Shown here one piece after another: positions 1 through 5,436 of a stretch of 5,906 bases of DNA. Within the stretch, counting starts at the first letter, position 1. The number at the start of each line of letters is the position of its first letter. The position numbers and the translations under genes are program-made. Origin of the DNA: Giesbergeria sp. (lineage in GTDB: Bacteria; Pseudomonadota; Gammaproteobacteria; Burkholderiales; Burkholderiaceae_C); the NCBI GenBank assembly GCA_017998735.1, contig JAGOCN010000125.1:1-5906 (forward strand). The letters are read 5' to 3'. A model generated the notes under the pieces. The model searched no databases. It saw only the letters and a list, made by a program, of their open reading frames with translations, and was not told where the DNA came from.

Positions 1-621
1 GGCAATGATCTTGCCCAGGCGCTGCAGGTTGTCGGCGTAGTCGGTGATGACCAGCGCGTTGGTGCCGGGGTTGATGTTGATGGTGTTGTTCGGGCTGATC
101 AGCGGGCGCAGCACCGGCACCAGGTTGGCGGCGCTCTCAAAGTTGAGCTTGAAGATCTGCGTGACGATCTGCCCGCCCCCCGGCACGCTGCTGCCGCTGC
201 CGCTGCTGCCGGCACGCGCCACGCTGACGCTGCCGGCCTGCAGCTTGGCATCGGCCTCGGGCACCACCTTGTACAGGCCGGCGGCCTCGACCACGGTGAA
301 GCCCTGCAGGCGCAGCGCCGCCAGGAACTGCTGGAAGGCGGCGGCCGGGCGCACGGCGCGCTCGGTCACCAGGTTGAGCTGGCCCTTGACGCGCGGGTCC
401 ACCACCACGTTGCGGCCGGTGATGGTGGCCATGGTGCGGGCCACGGCGTCGATTTCGGCGTTGACGAAGTTCAGCGTCACCGGTTCGCCGGGGCGCACGC
501 TGGCGGTGCTGGTGCTCACCGCGGTCTGGGCATGAATCAGGCCGCTGGCGCTTGCCAGCAGTGCGCCAGCAGCTATGGTTTTGATAGCAAAAAGCGCCGG
601 GTGCTTGGTCAGGGAGTGCAT
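1..621 (-). CDS. gspD: T2SS outer-membrane secretin GspD, N-terminal part (3' end beyond the window)
   Basis: GspD forms the multimeric outer-membrane channel through which folded exoproteins leave the periplasm. The visible 207 codons give a Sec signal peptide (residues 1-31: K6 and H7 before a hydrophobic core of about 11-26, likely signal peptidase I cleavage after IHA). The N0 domain follows (about 46-125, from VTLNFVNAEIDAVARTM to YKVVPEAD), then a Gly/Ser linker (about 138-150), then the start of N1 (from IVTQIFKLNFESAANLVPVL, 152-171, through NTININPGTNALVITDYADN, 179-198). These match secretin N0/N1 motifs well. The frame is still open at base 1, so the remaining N domains, the secretin core and any S-domain are outside the window. 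The start ATG at 621-619 has no convincing Shine-Dalgarno; the nearest purine run (GGA) ends 11 nt upstream. It lies 37 nt downstream of gspN in the same transcription unit. Codons 12-26 consist of a repeat-like double hairpin, annotated separately. Identity is very secure. Confidence 0.96.
   Translation of the reverse strand, partial: MHSLTKHPALFAIKTIAAGALLASASGLIHAQTAVSTSTASVRPGEPVTLNFVNAEIDAVARTMATITGRNVVVDPRVKGQLNLVTERAVRPAAAFQQFLAALRLQGFTVVEAAGLYKVVPEADAKLQAGSVSVARAGSSGSGSSVPGGGQIVTQIFKLNFESAANLVPVLRPLISPNNTININPGTNALVITDYADNLQRLGKIIA
544..588 (-). repeat. Double inverted repeat inside the gspD signal-peptide codons, resembling a dispersed Comamonadaceae repeat
   Basis: Two perfect inverted repeats lie back to back. 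Plus-strand GCTGGCGC (544-551) pairs with GCGCCAGC (563-570) around an 11-nt loop. GCTAT (572-576) pairs with ATAGC (584-588) around a 7-nt loop, and an A-run follows (589-593). From memory, the combination of a GCTATCAAAA..ATAGC hairpin with a GCTGGCGC..GCGC(C/T)AGC hairpin is the signature of a short repeat scattered through intergenic regions of Acidovorax, Polaromonas, Rhodoferax and relatives. That membership is recalled and has not been searched. Here it encodes GspD residues 12-26 (AIKTIAAGALLASAS), the hydrophobic core of the signal peptide. It could also form RNA structure early in the gspD message. The inverted repeats are certain; the family assignment is moderately sure. Confidence 0.7.
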
Positions 622-643
622 ACAGTCAATCGTCCGGTGGGCG

Positions 644-659
644 GGGCGTCTGCACGCCC
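644..659 (-). repeat. Small hairpin at the gspN-gspD junction
   Basis: A perfect 6-bp inverted repeat GGGCGT (644-649) and ACGCCC (654-659) with a 4-nt loop overlaps the last base of the gspN TAG stop and lies 22 nt upstream of the gspD ATG. No T-run follows on the minus strand, so it does not look like an intrinsic terminator. In such GC-rich DNA a stem of this size can arise by chance. A role in gspD translation or mRNA processing would be speculation. Confidence 0.4.
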
Positions 660-1504
660 TAGCCCAGGGTGATAAGGGAGCGTGCGCCACGGCGCCGCCC
701 GATGATGTTGAGCAGGTTCGACAGCGCCGCCTCGCGCTCGGGCGCGGCCGTGGCCTCGCCCTCGAAACGCAGGCGCTGGCCGACCCACTGGCCGCTGCCG
801 TGCATCTGCAAGGCGCCGTCCAGCGTGGTCAGCTGCAGCGTGGGCACGCTGCCGCCCTGCAGCAGCAGGCGGTAGCTGCCCATGGGCTTGAGGGTGGACA
901 GGCGCGTGGACACGGAGAGCGCGTCCAGCCGCAGCTGCCCGGCCAGCAGCATGCGCCCGCTGGCCCATTCGGCGTTCAGGCCCAGGGTCTGCAGTGCCAG
1001 CCGGCCCTGCAGCTGCAGGGTGTTCCAGGGCGTGCCCAGGCCCGTGAGCAGCGCCGCTGGCCACTGGCTGCTGCCATCGGCCACGCGCAATCGGGCGCCG
1101 CCCCAGCGCGGCTGCAGGTGCAGCCGCAGCGGCGCTGGCGTGCAGCAGGCGGCGCGCACCAGGGCGCGCACGCCGCCGCTCCAGGTGGGGCGCAGCTGCC
1201 AGTCCAGCCGGCCGGGCAGGGCGGCGGCGTCCTGGCTACTTTGCCCGCCGGTCAGCACCAGCTGGGCCGAGCCGTTCCAGACCGTGCCGCGTGCCTGCGC
1301 CAACTGCAACTGGCCGCTGCTGGCACGCTGCACGCCGCTGGCCAGCCACTGTGCCGGCGCAAACAGCACCAGCGCCGGCAGGCCGCCCAGCAGCGCCCCC
1401 GCCAGCGCCCAGCCCCAGGCGCTCTGCCCACTGGCGCCCGCGCCCCGGCGCACCCGCGCAGCCAGTGGCGTGCGGGGAGGGCGGAGGGCAGGGCGGGCAG
1501 GCAT
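659..1504 (-). CDS. gspN: T2SS accessory inner-membrane protein GspN
   Basis: The 281-residue product belongs to the GspN (T2SSN) family. These are bitopic inner-membrane proteins present in some T2SS loci and thought to help link the inner-membrane platform to the secretin; GspN is not essential in every system. A basic N-terminus (R8-R20) precedes a single membrane segment (about 29-48, WALAGALLGGLPALVLF). The rest is a beta-rich periplasmic domain. Family landmarks are the RGTVWNGSAQLVLTGG stretch (72-87), TGLGTPWNTLQLQGRL (144-159) and the C-terminal block SNLLNIIGRRRGARSLITLG (262-281). A vicinal Cys pair (C120-C121) lies on the periplasmic side. The ATG at 1504-1502 has a pyrimidine-rich leader with no Shine-Dalgarno. 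The nearest alternative is a GTG at codon 18, which is no better supported and would shorten the basic N-terminus. The gene follows gspM after 42 nt and precedes gspD, the Xps-type arrangement. Confidence 0.93.
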   Translation of the reverse strand: MPARPALRPPRTPLAARVRRGAGASGQSAWGWALAGALLGGLPALVLFAPAQWLASGVQRASSGQLQLAQARGTVWNGSAQLVLTGGQSSQDAAALPGRLDWQLRPTWSGGVRALVRAACCTPAPLRLHLQPRWGGARLRVADGSSQWPAALLTGLGTPWNTLQLQGRLALQTLGLNAEWASGRMLLAGQLRLDALSVSTRLSTLKPMGSYRLLLQGGSVPTLQLTTLDGALQMHGSGQWVGQRLRFEGEATAAPEREAALSNLLNIIGRRRGARSLITLG

Positions 1505-1546
1505 GGCAGGAAGAAAGGAAACAAACAGATAAATCGGCGGCGGCGG

Positions 1547-2173
1547 TCAGCGCGGTGGCAGGGCCAGCACCAGCGTGCCGTCCCAGCGGGCAGTGGCCGG
1601 CGCAGCGGCAGCGGCCGCCGCCACGGGGACCGCAGGAGAAGCCGCAAGCACCGGGGCAGCGGCAGGGGCCGGCACGGGCGGCGCAGTGGCGCGCACCAGG
1701 TGCACTTCCTGCGGCACCGACTTGGCGTTGCTGCGCACCTGCGCCAGCCACGGCGCCAGCGCGCCGGCCGGGGCGCCTGTGAGGGTGACGGTGGCGCGGT
1801 CGCCCAGCACAGTGGTGCGAGCGGTGCTGCCCAGGCGCTCGGTGGCGGCGCTTTGCAGTGCGCGGGCGGCGTTGTCGGGGTCGGCGCGGGGCACGCCTTT
1901 CAGGCGTTCGGCCTCGCCCTGCAGCGCCAGCATGCGCTGCAATTGCGCGTCCAGCACGGCGTGGCGGGCCGGGGCGCTGCGCAGCGTCTGCAGCGCCGGC
2001 GCCAGCGCCAGCCACCACAGCAGCGCGGCCGCCACCAGCATGGCGGCGCCGCGCACCAGCGCCTGCTCGCGGGGTGCCAGCGCCAGCCAGTGGGCGCGCA
2101 GCCGCGCCGCCAGGACCGCGGGCGCGGACGGGTCGGCAGCAGCAGAAGCAGTGTCAGAAAAGGGGCGGTTCAT
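1547..2173 (-). CDS. gspM: T2SS inner-membrane platform protein GspM
   Basis: GspM (208 residues) is the bitopic partner of GspL in the inner-membrane assembly platform that couples the GspE ATPase to pseudopilus growth. A short cytoplasmic N-terminus (LRAHWLALAPREQALVRGAA, 25-44, typical of the family) leads into one membrane helix (about 42-60, with LLWWLALAPAL at 51-61). A probable coiled-coil stretch follows (65-92), then a small periplasmic ferredoxin-like domain (GDRATVTLTGAPAGALAPWL, 124-143). An unusual Ala/Pro linker at 163-195 includes an eight-Ala run and separates the last predicted strand (RWDGTLVLAL, 196-205) from the domain. The ATG at 2173 overlaps the gspL TGA (ATGA), so the start is set by translational coupling, with only a weak GGG upstream. 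Sequence conservation in GspM is low, so identity rests on topology plus its position between gspL and gspN. Confidence 0.92.
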   Translation of the reverse strand: MNRPFSDTASAAADPSAPAVLAARLRAHWLALAPREQALVRGAAMLVAAALLWWLALAPALQTLRSAPARHAVLDAQLQRMLALQGEAERLKGVPRADPDNAARALQSAATERLGSTARTTVLGDRATVTLTGAPAGALAPWLAQVRSNAKSVPQEVHLVRATAPPVPAPAAAPVLAASPAVPVAAAAAAAPATARWDGTLVLALPPR

Positions 2174-3441
2174 GGCGTGTTGCCCAGCAGGTCCAGGGGC
2201 GCGGCGCGCAGCACCAGCGCATCGCCGTCGCTGCGCAGCGCATAGCCGCTGGCGGACAGGGTCTGGCGCGCCTGCGCGGTTTCCTCGTCGGACAGCGCCG
2301 GGCCGCGCAGGCGCAGTTCGCCGGCGGTGTAGTCGATGGCGCTGGCCTGCCAGGGTGCGGGCAGGGCCTGCGCGGCGGCCGCCATCAGGGGTTCGAGGTC
2401 GCTGACCGACATGCTGCCGGCCGCCTGGCGCAAGAGCGCCAGTTCGCGTTCCATCTGCACCGGCGCGTCCACCACCACCTGCACCTGCGGAAAGGTTTGC
2501 GTGAGCGCATTGCGCACGCCGGCCTGCTTGGCCGCCAGCGCCTGGCGCTCCTGCCAGGCCCAGGCGTTCAGCCCGATCAGGTGCGCCAGCACCAGCAGCG
2601 CCGCGCCCCAGCGGGCGGCGCGCCACTGCGGCGCACCGAGCAGCGCCCCGGCCAGCGTGCCGGCCTTGCGCAATGCCCGCGTGCGGCCCGAGCTGGCCAG
2701 GTCGAACTGCGCCAGGTCCCAGGCGCTGGCGGCGGACTGCAGGGCGCGCTCGCTGGCGGTCTGCAGCAGCACCGGGCGCGCCAGCACCTGCTCGGCCAGC
2801 GCGGCCACGGCGGGCTCGGCATGCACCGGCGCGGCAGCGGGGGCATCGGGAGCATCGGGGGCGGGGTGGACGTTGCCAAGTGCCAGCGCCGCGCCGGACA
2901 GCGGCAGCACCGCCACGCCCTGGTCGGCGCCATAGCCAGTGACCACCAGCAGCGGGTCGTCCGGCGTGCCTTGCACAAACAGCTCGGGCTGGCCGCTGGC
3001 GGTGGCGCCAGGGGCAAATTCGGGCACCACCCGCGCCACCGGCCGGCCGGCCAGTTCCAGCGCCTGCAGCGATTCGCGCAGCCAGGCGCGGTCGCAAATG
3101 GCGACCCACACCGGGCTGCCGGCGCGGGCACCAGGCTGCAACGCAAAGTGCAATTGCGCGGTGTCGTCCAGCAGGCGCTCTTCCAGCAGGCCGTCGAGCA
3201 CGGCGCGCAGGCGCGGCGACTGGCTGCCCACGCCGCGCGGCAGCTGCACGCGCTGCCACGACAGGGCGCGTGCCGGCACCACCGCCACCAGTTCGCCGGC
3301 GCCGCGTCCGGCCGCCGGCAGCAATGCCACGCGCGCGCTGCCCTGGCCGCTGGCACTGTGGCCATCGGCGCTCAGCGTGTAGCGGTATTCGGTTTCAGCC
3401 CCGGCGCGCAGCAGGGGCAAATGCAGAAGGAGGGTGCTCAT
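2170..3441 (-). CDS. gspL: T2SS inner-membrane protein GspL (GspE-recruiting platform subunit)
   Basis: GspL (423 residues, normal length for the family) anchors the cytoplasmic ATPase GspE to the membrane platform and contacts GspM through its periplasmic domain. The N-terminal part (about 1-250) fits the actin-like cytoplasmic domain, with the family-typical stretch LRAVLDGLLEERLLDDTAQLHFAL at 78-101. An Ala/Pro-rich loop at 191-210 looks disordered. Just before the membrane, WDLAQFDLA (241-249) sits where most GspL proteins have an NL(L/R)QG(E/R)F-like motif; the usual Gly is absent. One membrane helix follows (about 277-296, WGAALLVLAHLIGLNAWAW), then a periplasmic ferredoxin-like domain with LMAAAAQALP (354-363) and YTAGELRLRG (371-380). 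The ATG at 3441 follows a 144-nt gap after gspK and has no clear Shine-Dalgarno. The stop overlaps the gspM start by ATGA. Confidence 0.95.
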   Translation of the reverse strand: MSTLLLHLPLLRAGAETEYRYTLSADGHSASGQGSARVALLPAAGRGAGELVAVVPARALSWQRVQLPRGVGSQSPRLRAVLDGLLEERLLDDTAQLHFALQPGARAGSPVWVAICDRAWLRESLQALELAGRPVARVVPEFAPGATASGQPELFVQGTPDDPLLVVTGYGADQGVAVLPLSGAALALGNVHPAPDAPDAPAAAPVHAEPAVAALAEQVLARPVLLQTASERALQSAASAWDLAQFDLASSGRTRALRKAGTLAGALLGAPQWRAARWGAALLVLAHLIGLNAWAWQERQALAAKQAGVRNALTQTFPQVQVVVDAPVQMERELALLRQAAGSMSVSDLEPLMAAAAQALPAPWQASAIDYTAGELRLRGPALSDEETAQARQTLSASGYALRSDGDALVLRAAPLDLLGNTP

Positions 3442-3465
3442 GGCGAAAGAGGGCGGGCCATTGTA

Positions 3466-3482
3466 GGTGCCGCAATGGCACC
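3466..3482 (-). repeat. 6-bp hairpin upstream of gspL
   Basis: GGTGCC (3466-3471) and GGCACC (3477-3482) are perfect inverted arms around a 5-nt loop, directly next to the TACAAT at 3465-3460 and 24 nt upstream of the gspL start codon. There is no following T-run on the minus strand, so it is not a standard terminator. It could be an operator, an RNA structure at the gspL ribosome site, or chance in GC-rich DNA. Confidence 0.4.
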
Positions 3483-3556
3483 GGCGGGGGCAATAAGGGC
3501 AGGGCCGGGTACGGGTTTGTGCAGGGCCGAGGGTGGTGCAAGGGGTTTTCCTGTCA

Positions 3557-3578
3557 CTTGCAAAAGGCGGTTTGCAAG
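3557..3578 (-). repeat. Perfect 8-bp palindrome CTTGCAAA-N6-TTTGCAAG downstream of gspK
   Basis: The arms CTTGCAAA (3557-3564) and TTTGCAAG (3571-3578) are exactly complementary around a 6-nt centre. The element begins 7 nt after the gspK stop codon. The arms are much richer in A/T than their surroundings, so the symmetry is less likely to reflect base composition alone. No T-run follows on either strand, which argues against an intrinsic terminator. It could be a regulator-binding operator for gspL expression or an mRNA stem that sets relative gspK/gspL levels. The symmetry is observed; the role is unknown. Confidence 0.6.
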
Positions 3579-3585
3579 GGCATTT

Positions 3586-4668
3586 TCAGGGCGGCAGGGC
3601 TCCGGGTGCGGCGCTGGCCAGCACGGCGGCGCCGCGTTCGCGCTGTACGGTGGTGACATTGCGGCCGATGCGGTGCACCAGCGAGCGCTCGTGCACCGTC
3701 ACATCGCGCAGGCGCAGGCGGCCGCGCACTTCAAAGTAGCTGCTGCGCGTGTCGAGCAGGCTTTCGCTCAGCTGCGCGCTGGCGCTGCTGCCCAGCAGTG
3801 CGCGTGCCTCTTCCAGGGTGCGAAAGTGCTGCATCTGGCGCACGGCAACCAGCTTGTTGGCACCGGCCTCGTCCAGACCTTCGATGGCGGCCATCAGCAC
3901 GGTGGCGTCGGCGGTGTTGATGTTCAGGCGCGTGGCCGGGTCGGGCAGCAGCGTGGCGTAGGGCGCCAGCGCCGCCACGGTGGCCGGCTGCACGCCCAGC
4001 CAGGTCAGCTGCTCCAGCGTTTGCGGCATCAGAGGGGCATTGCCGTTGCTGCCCATGCCAGTGCCGCCGCTGGGTCGGGCTCCGGCCTGGTCCTGGCCCT
4101 CGCTGTCCGGCTGCGCCTGGCGCAGCGCGGCCACCAGCATGTCCAGTTCGGCCGGCGCCAGCCCCAGGCGCGTGAACAGGCGGGCAAACTGGGCCTGCGC
4201 CAACTGCGTGTCGGCGCTGCCGTTGACCAGCGTGGCCAGGTTCAGGCGCGACTGCAGGTCGGTGACCTGCCCGGACAGAAAAGCGTCCGAGGTGTCGCTG
4301 CCGGCATCGTCCTGCTGCACCACGTTGCGGTCGGCGGCCAGAAAGGTGGACAGGCGCGCTTCTTCCAGCGGCACCGCCCAGGGCTCGGCCAGGTGGTCGG
4401 CACCGCCGGCCCCGCCGGCGTTGTAGTCCTCGATCAGGATCAGGCGCGACCAGTCGAGCGCGCCAATCAGGATCCACGCCGACTGCACGCGCGCCCGCTC
4501 GGCGGTTTCCACCTCGATGCCGCGCCACTGCTGCCACAGCGCGGACGCGGCAAAGGTGGCAACCAGCGTCACGGTCAGCATGGCCGCCAGCAGCGCCGCG
4601 CCCCGGGAGCACGAGCGCTTGCGCAGCTGAAGCCGCCCAGTGCGCGGTGCAGTGCCGCCGTGTTTCAT
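3586..4668 (-). CDS. gspK: T2SS minor pseudopilin GspK
   Basis: GspK (360 residues) is the large minor pseudopilin that caps the pseudopilus tip with GspI and GspJ. A basic leader ends in CSRG (20-23), with GspO prepilin peptidase cleavage expected after G23. The hydrophobic helix AALLAAMLTVTLVATFAASA follows at 24-43. No Glu occurs at +5, as is normal for GspK. Family blocks include VQSAWILIGALDWSRLIL (61-78), DHLAEPWAVPLEEARL (91-106), SGQVTDLQSRLNLATLVNG (132-150) and the helix-hairpin-helix-like RLNINTADATVLMAAI (247-262). A Gln/Gly/Ser-rich insert at about 186-213 makes it longer than the roughly 320-340 residues usual for the family. The ATG at 4668 overlaps the gspJ TGA (ATGA) and is preceded by a strong GGAGG six nt upstream, which fixes the start. 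The C-terminal 20 residues are Ala/Pro-rich and likely disordered. Confidence 0.96.
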   Translation of the reverse strand: MKHGGTAPRTGRLQLRKRSCSRGAALLAAMLTVTLVATFAASALWQQWRGIEVETAERARVQSAWILIGALDWSRLILIEDYNAGGAGGADHLAEPWAVPLEEARLSTFLAADRNVVQQDDAGSDTSDAFLSGQVTDLQSRLNLATLVNGSADTQLAQAQFARLFTRLGLAPAELDMLVAALRQAQPDSEGQDQAGARPSGGTGMGSNGNAPLMPQTLEQLTWLGVQPATVAALAPYATLLPDPATRLNINTADATVLMAAIEGLDEAGANKLVAVRQMQHFRTLEEARALLGSSASAQLSESLLDTRSSYFEVRGRLRLRDVTVHERSLVHRIGRNVTTVQRERGAAVLASAAPGALPP

Positions 4669-5396
4669 GACTTGCCTCCGCCCTTGAGCGGGTTGACCCA
4701 GTCGCGCGTGATGCGGCCCACCAGCGCCTGGCCCGGCGCCAGGTCCAGTTGCAGGCGCACGCCCTCGGGCAGGCTGGCAGCCGGCCGGCCAGCGCCACCG
4801 GCACTGGCCCCGGCATCGCTGCTGCCGGTGCTGGACTGCGGGTTGGTCCAAGCACCGCCCCGGAAATAGAACAGCTGCCAGTCCGCCAGCGGCACCAGCA
4901 CCACCTCCAGGCGCCGGGCGTCCTCGCCGGGGTTGCGTGCCCACTGCGCGGCCTGCTGCCAGGCCTGCTGCCATTCGGCACGGGTGGCGAGCGGCGGCGA
5001 CTGCCAGCGCAGCCAGTGGTTCTGCCCCTGCACGCTGCGCCGCGTCCAGCCCACCACCAGCGCACCGGGGTCGGGCACGGCGCTGCTGCGCCGCGTCAGG
5101 CGCAGCACCTGGCCGTCCCAGTCCAGCGGCACGGTGCCTGGCAGCGTGACCAGGGCGTCCAGGTCGGTGCCCCACTGCCCCAGTGCCGACTGCAGCACCA
5201 GCAGGTCGCTGCCGCGCTGGCGGGTCTGTTCCTGTGAACGCACCATGCCGTCCAGCCCGCGCCAGCTGACGATGGCCAGCAGCGCCATCACCGACAGCGC
5301 CACCAGCAGCTCGACCAGCGTGAAGCCGCGTGCCGCACGCCGGCAGGGCGCAGCACGGCGCGGCAGGTGGCAGCAAGGGCGCTGGGTGGCAGGCAT
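4665..5396 (-). CDS. gspJ: T2SS minor pseudopilin GspJ
   Basis: GspJ (243 residues) is a minor pseudopilin of the pseudopilus tip, expected to bind GspI and GspK in the periplasm. It has a type IV prepilin N-terminus: a basic leader of 24 residues ending in RRAARG, then FTLVELLVALSVMALLAIVS (25-44) with Glu29 at +5. The mature part shows the family-typical QRGSDLLVLQSALGQWGTDL (60-79) and VLVPLADWQLFYFRGGAWTN (156-175). A Ser/Gly/Ala-rich insert (about 168-188) interrupts the region before the last strands. The ATG at 5396 is the only ATG that fits. It follows gspI by 40 nt and its leader is pyrimidine-rich with no Shine-Dalgarno. The last codons (K-G-G-G-K-S) double as the ribosome-binding site of gspK, and the stop overlaps the gspK start. 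Confidence 0.95.
   Translation of the reverse strand: MPATQRPCCHLPRRAAPCRRAARGFTLVELLVALSVMALLAIVSWRGLDGMVRSQEQTRQRGSDLLVLQSALGQWGTDLDALVTLPGTVPLDWDGQVLRLTRRSSAVPDPGALVVGWTRRSVQGQNHWLRWQSPPLATRAEWQQAWQQAAQWARNPGEDARRLEVVLVPLADWQLFYFRGGAWTNPQSSTGSSDAGASAGGAGRPAASLPEGVRLQLDLAPGQALVGRITRDWVNPLKGGGKS
4675..4679 (-). promoter_or_regulatory. Shine-Dalgarno GGAGG of gspK
   Basis: GGAGG on the minus strand stands 6 nt before the gspK ATG, inside the last codons of gspJ. It is the only strong Shine-Dalgarno in the window and confirms the gspK start and its coupling to gspJ through the ATGA overlap. Confidence 0.8.
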
Positions 5397-5436
5397 GGAG
5401 AGAACTGAAAAAAGGAAAAGGGGGCGGGCCAGCGCG

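Larger units (their letters stand above)
3442..3585 (-). other. 144-nt intergenic gap between gspK and gspL
   Basis: This is the longest non-coding stretch in an otherwise tightly packed operon. It holds a perfect palindrome just after the gspK stop (3557-3578) and a smaller hairpin near gspL (3466-3482). On the minus strand a TACAAT (3465-3460) lies 18 nt upstream of the gspL ATG and resembles a -10 box. At the standard 16-18 nt spacing the -35 position is GC-only and does not match TTGACA, so a promoter is not supported beyond this half-site. A small minus-strand open frame crossing the gap (3659-3438) is Pro/Ala-rich, overlaps both gspK and gspL, and shows no protein-like features. I annotate no gene here. 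Confidence 0.6.

Noticed and set aside
575..2245. A plus-strand open frame of 556 codons antisense to gspN and gspM
   Set aside because: Composition is that of a shadow frame (Gln, Arg, Ala, Gly), there is no convincing start site, and it lies opposite conserved gspN and gspM.
1547..3259. A 570-codon minus-strand frame that could be read as a long GspM
   Set aside because: Its first part is an Arg/Ala/Gly-rich shadow of gspL; the true gspM starts at the ATGA overlap at 2173. The same logic applies to the upstream extensions of gspK (to 5376) and gspJ (to 5669).
3557..3578. Intrinsic terminator after gspK
   Set aside because: The stem is good but no T-run follows it on the minus strand, and the operon evidently continues into gspL.
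3438..3659. A 73-codon minus-strand frame spanning the gspK-gspL gap
   Set aside because: It overlaps both neighbours out of frame, is Pro/Ala-rich and has no ribosome site; the gap's palindromes explain it no better as coding DNA.
1858..4869. A plus-strand open frame of about 1000 codons antisense to gspK, gspL and gspM
   Set aside because: It crosses three securely identified minus-strand genes, is Gln/Arg/Ala/Gly-rich in the manner of antisense shadows of GC-rich genes, and shows no domain or membrane pattern.
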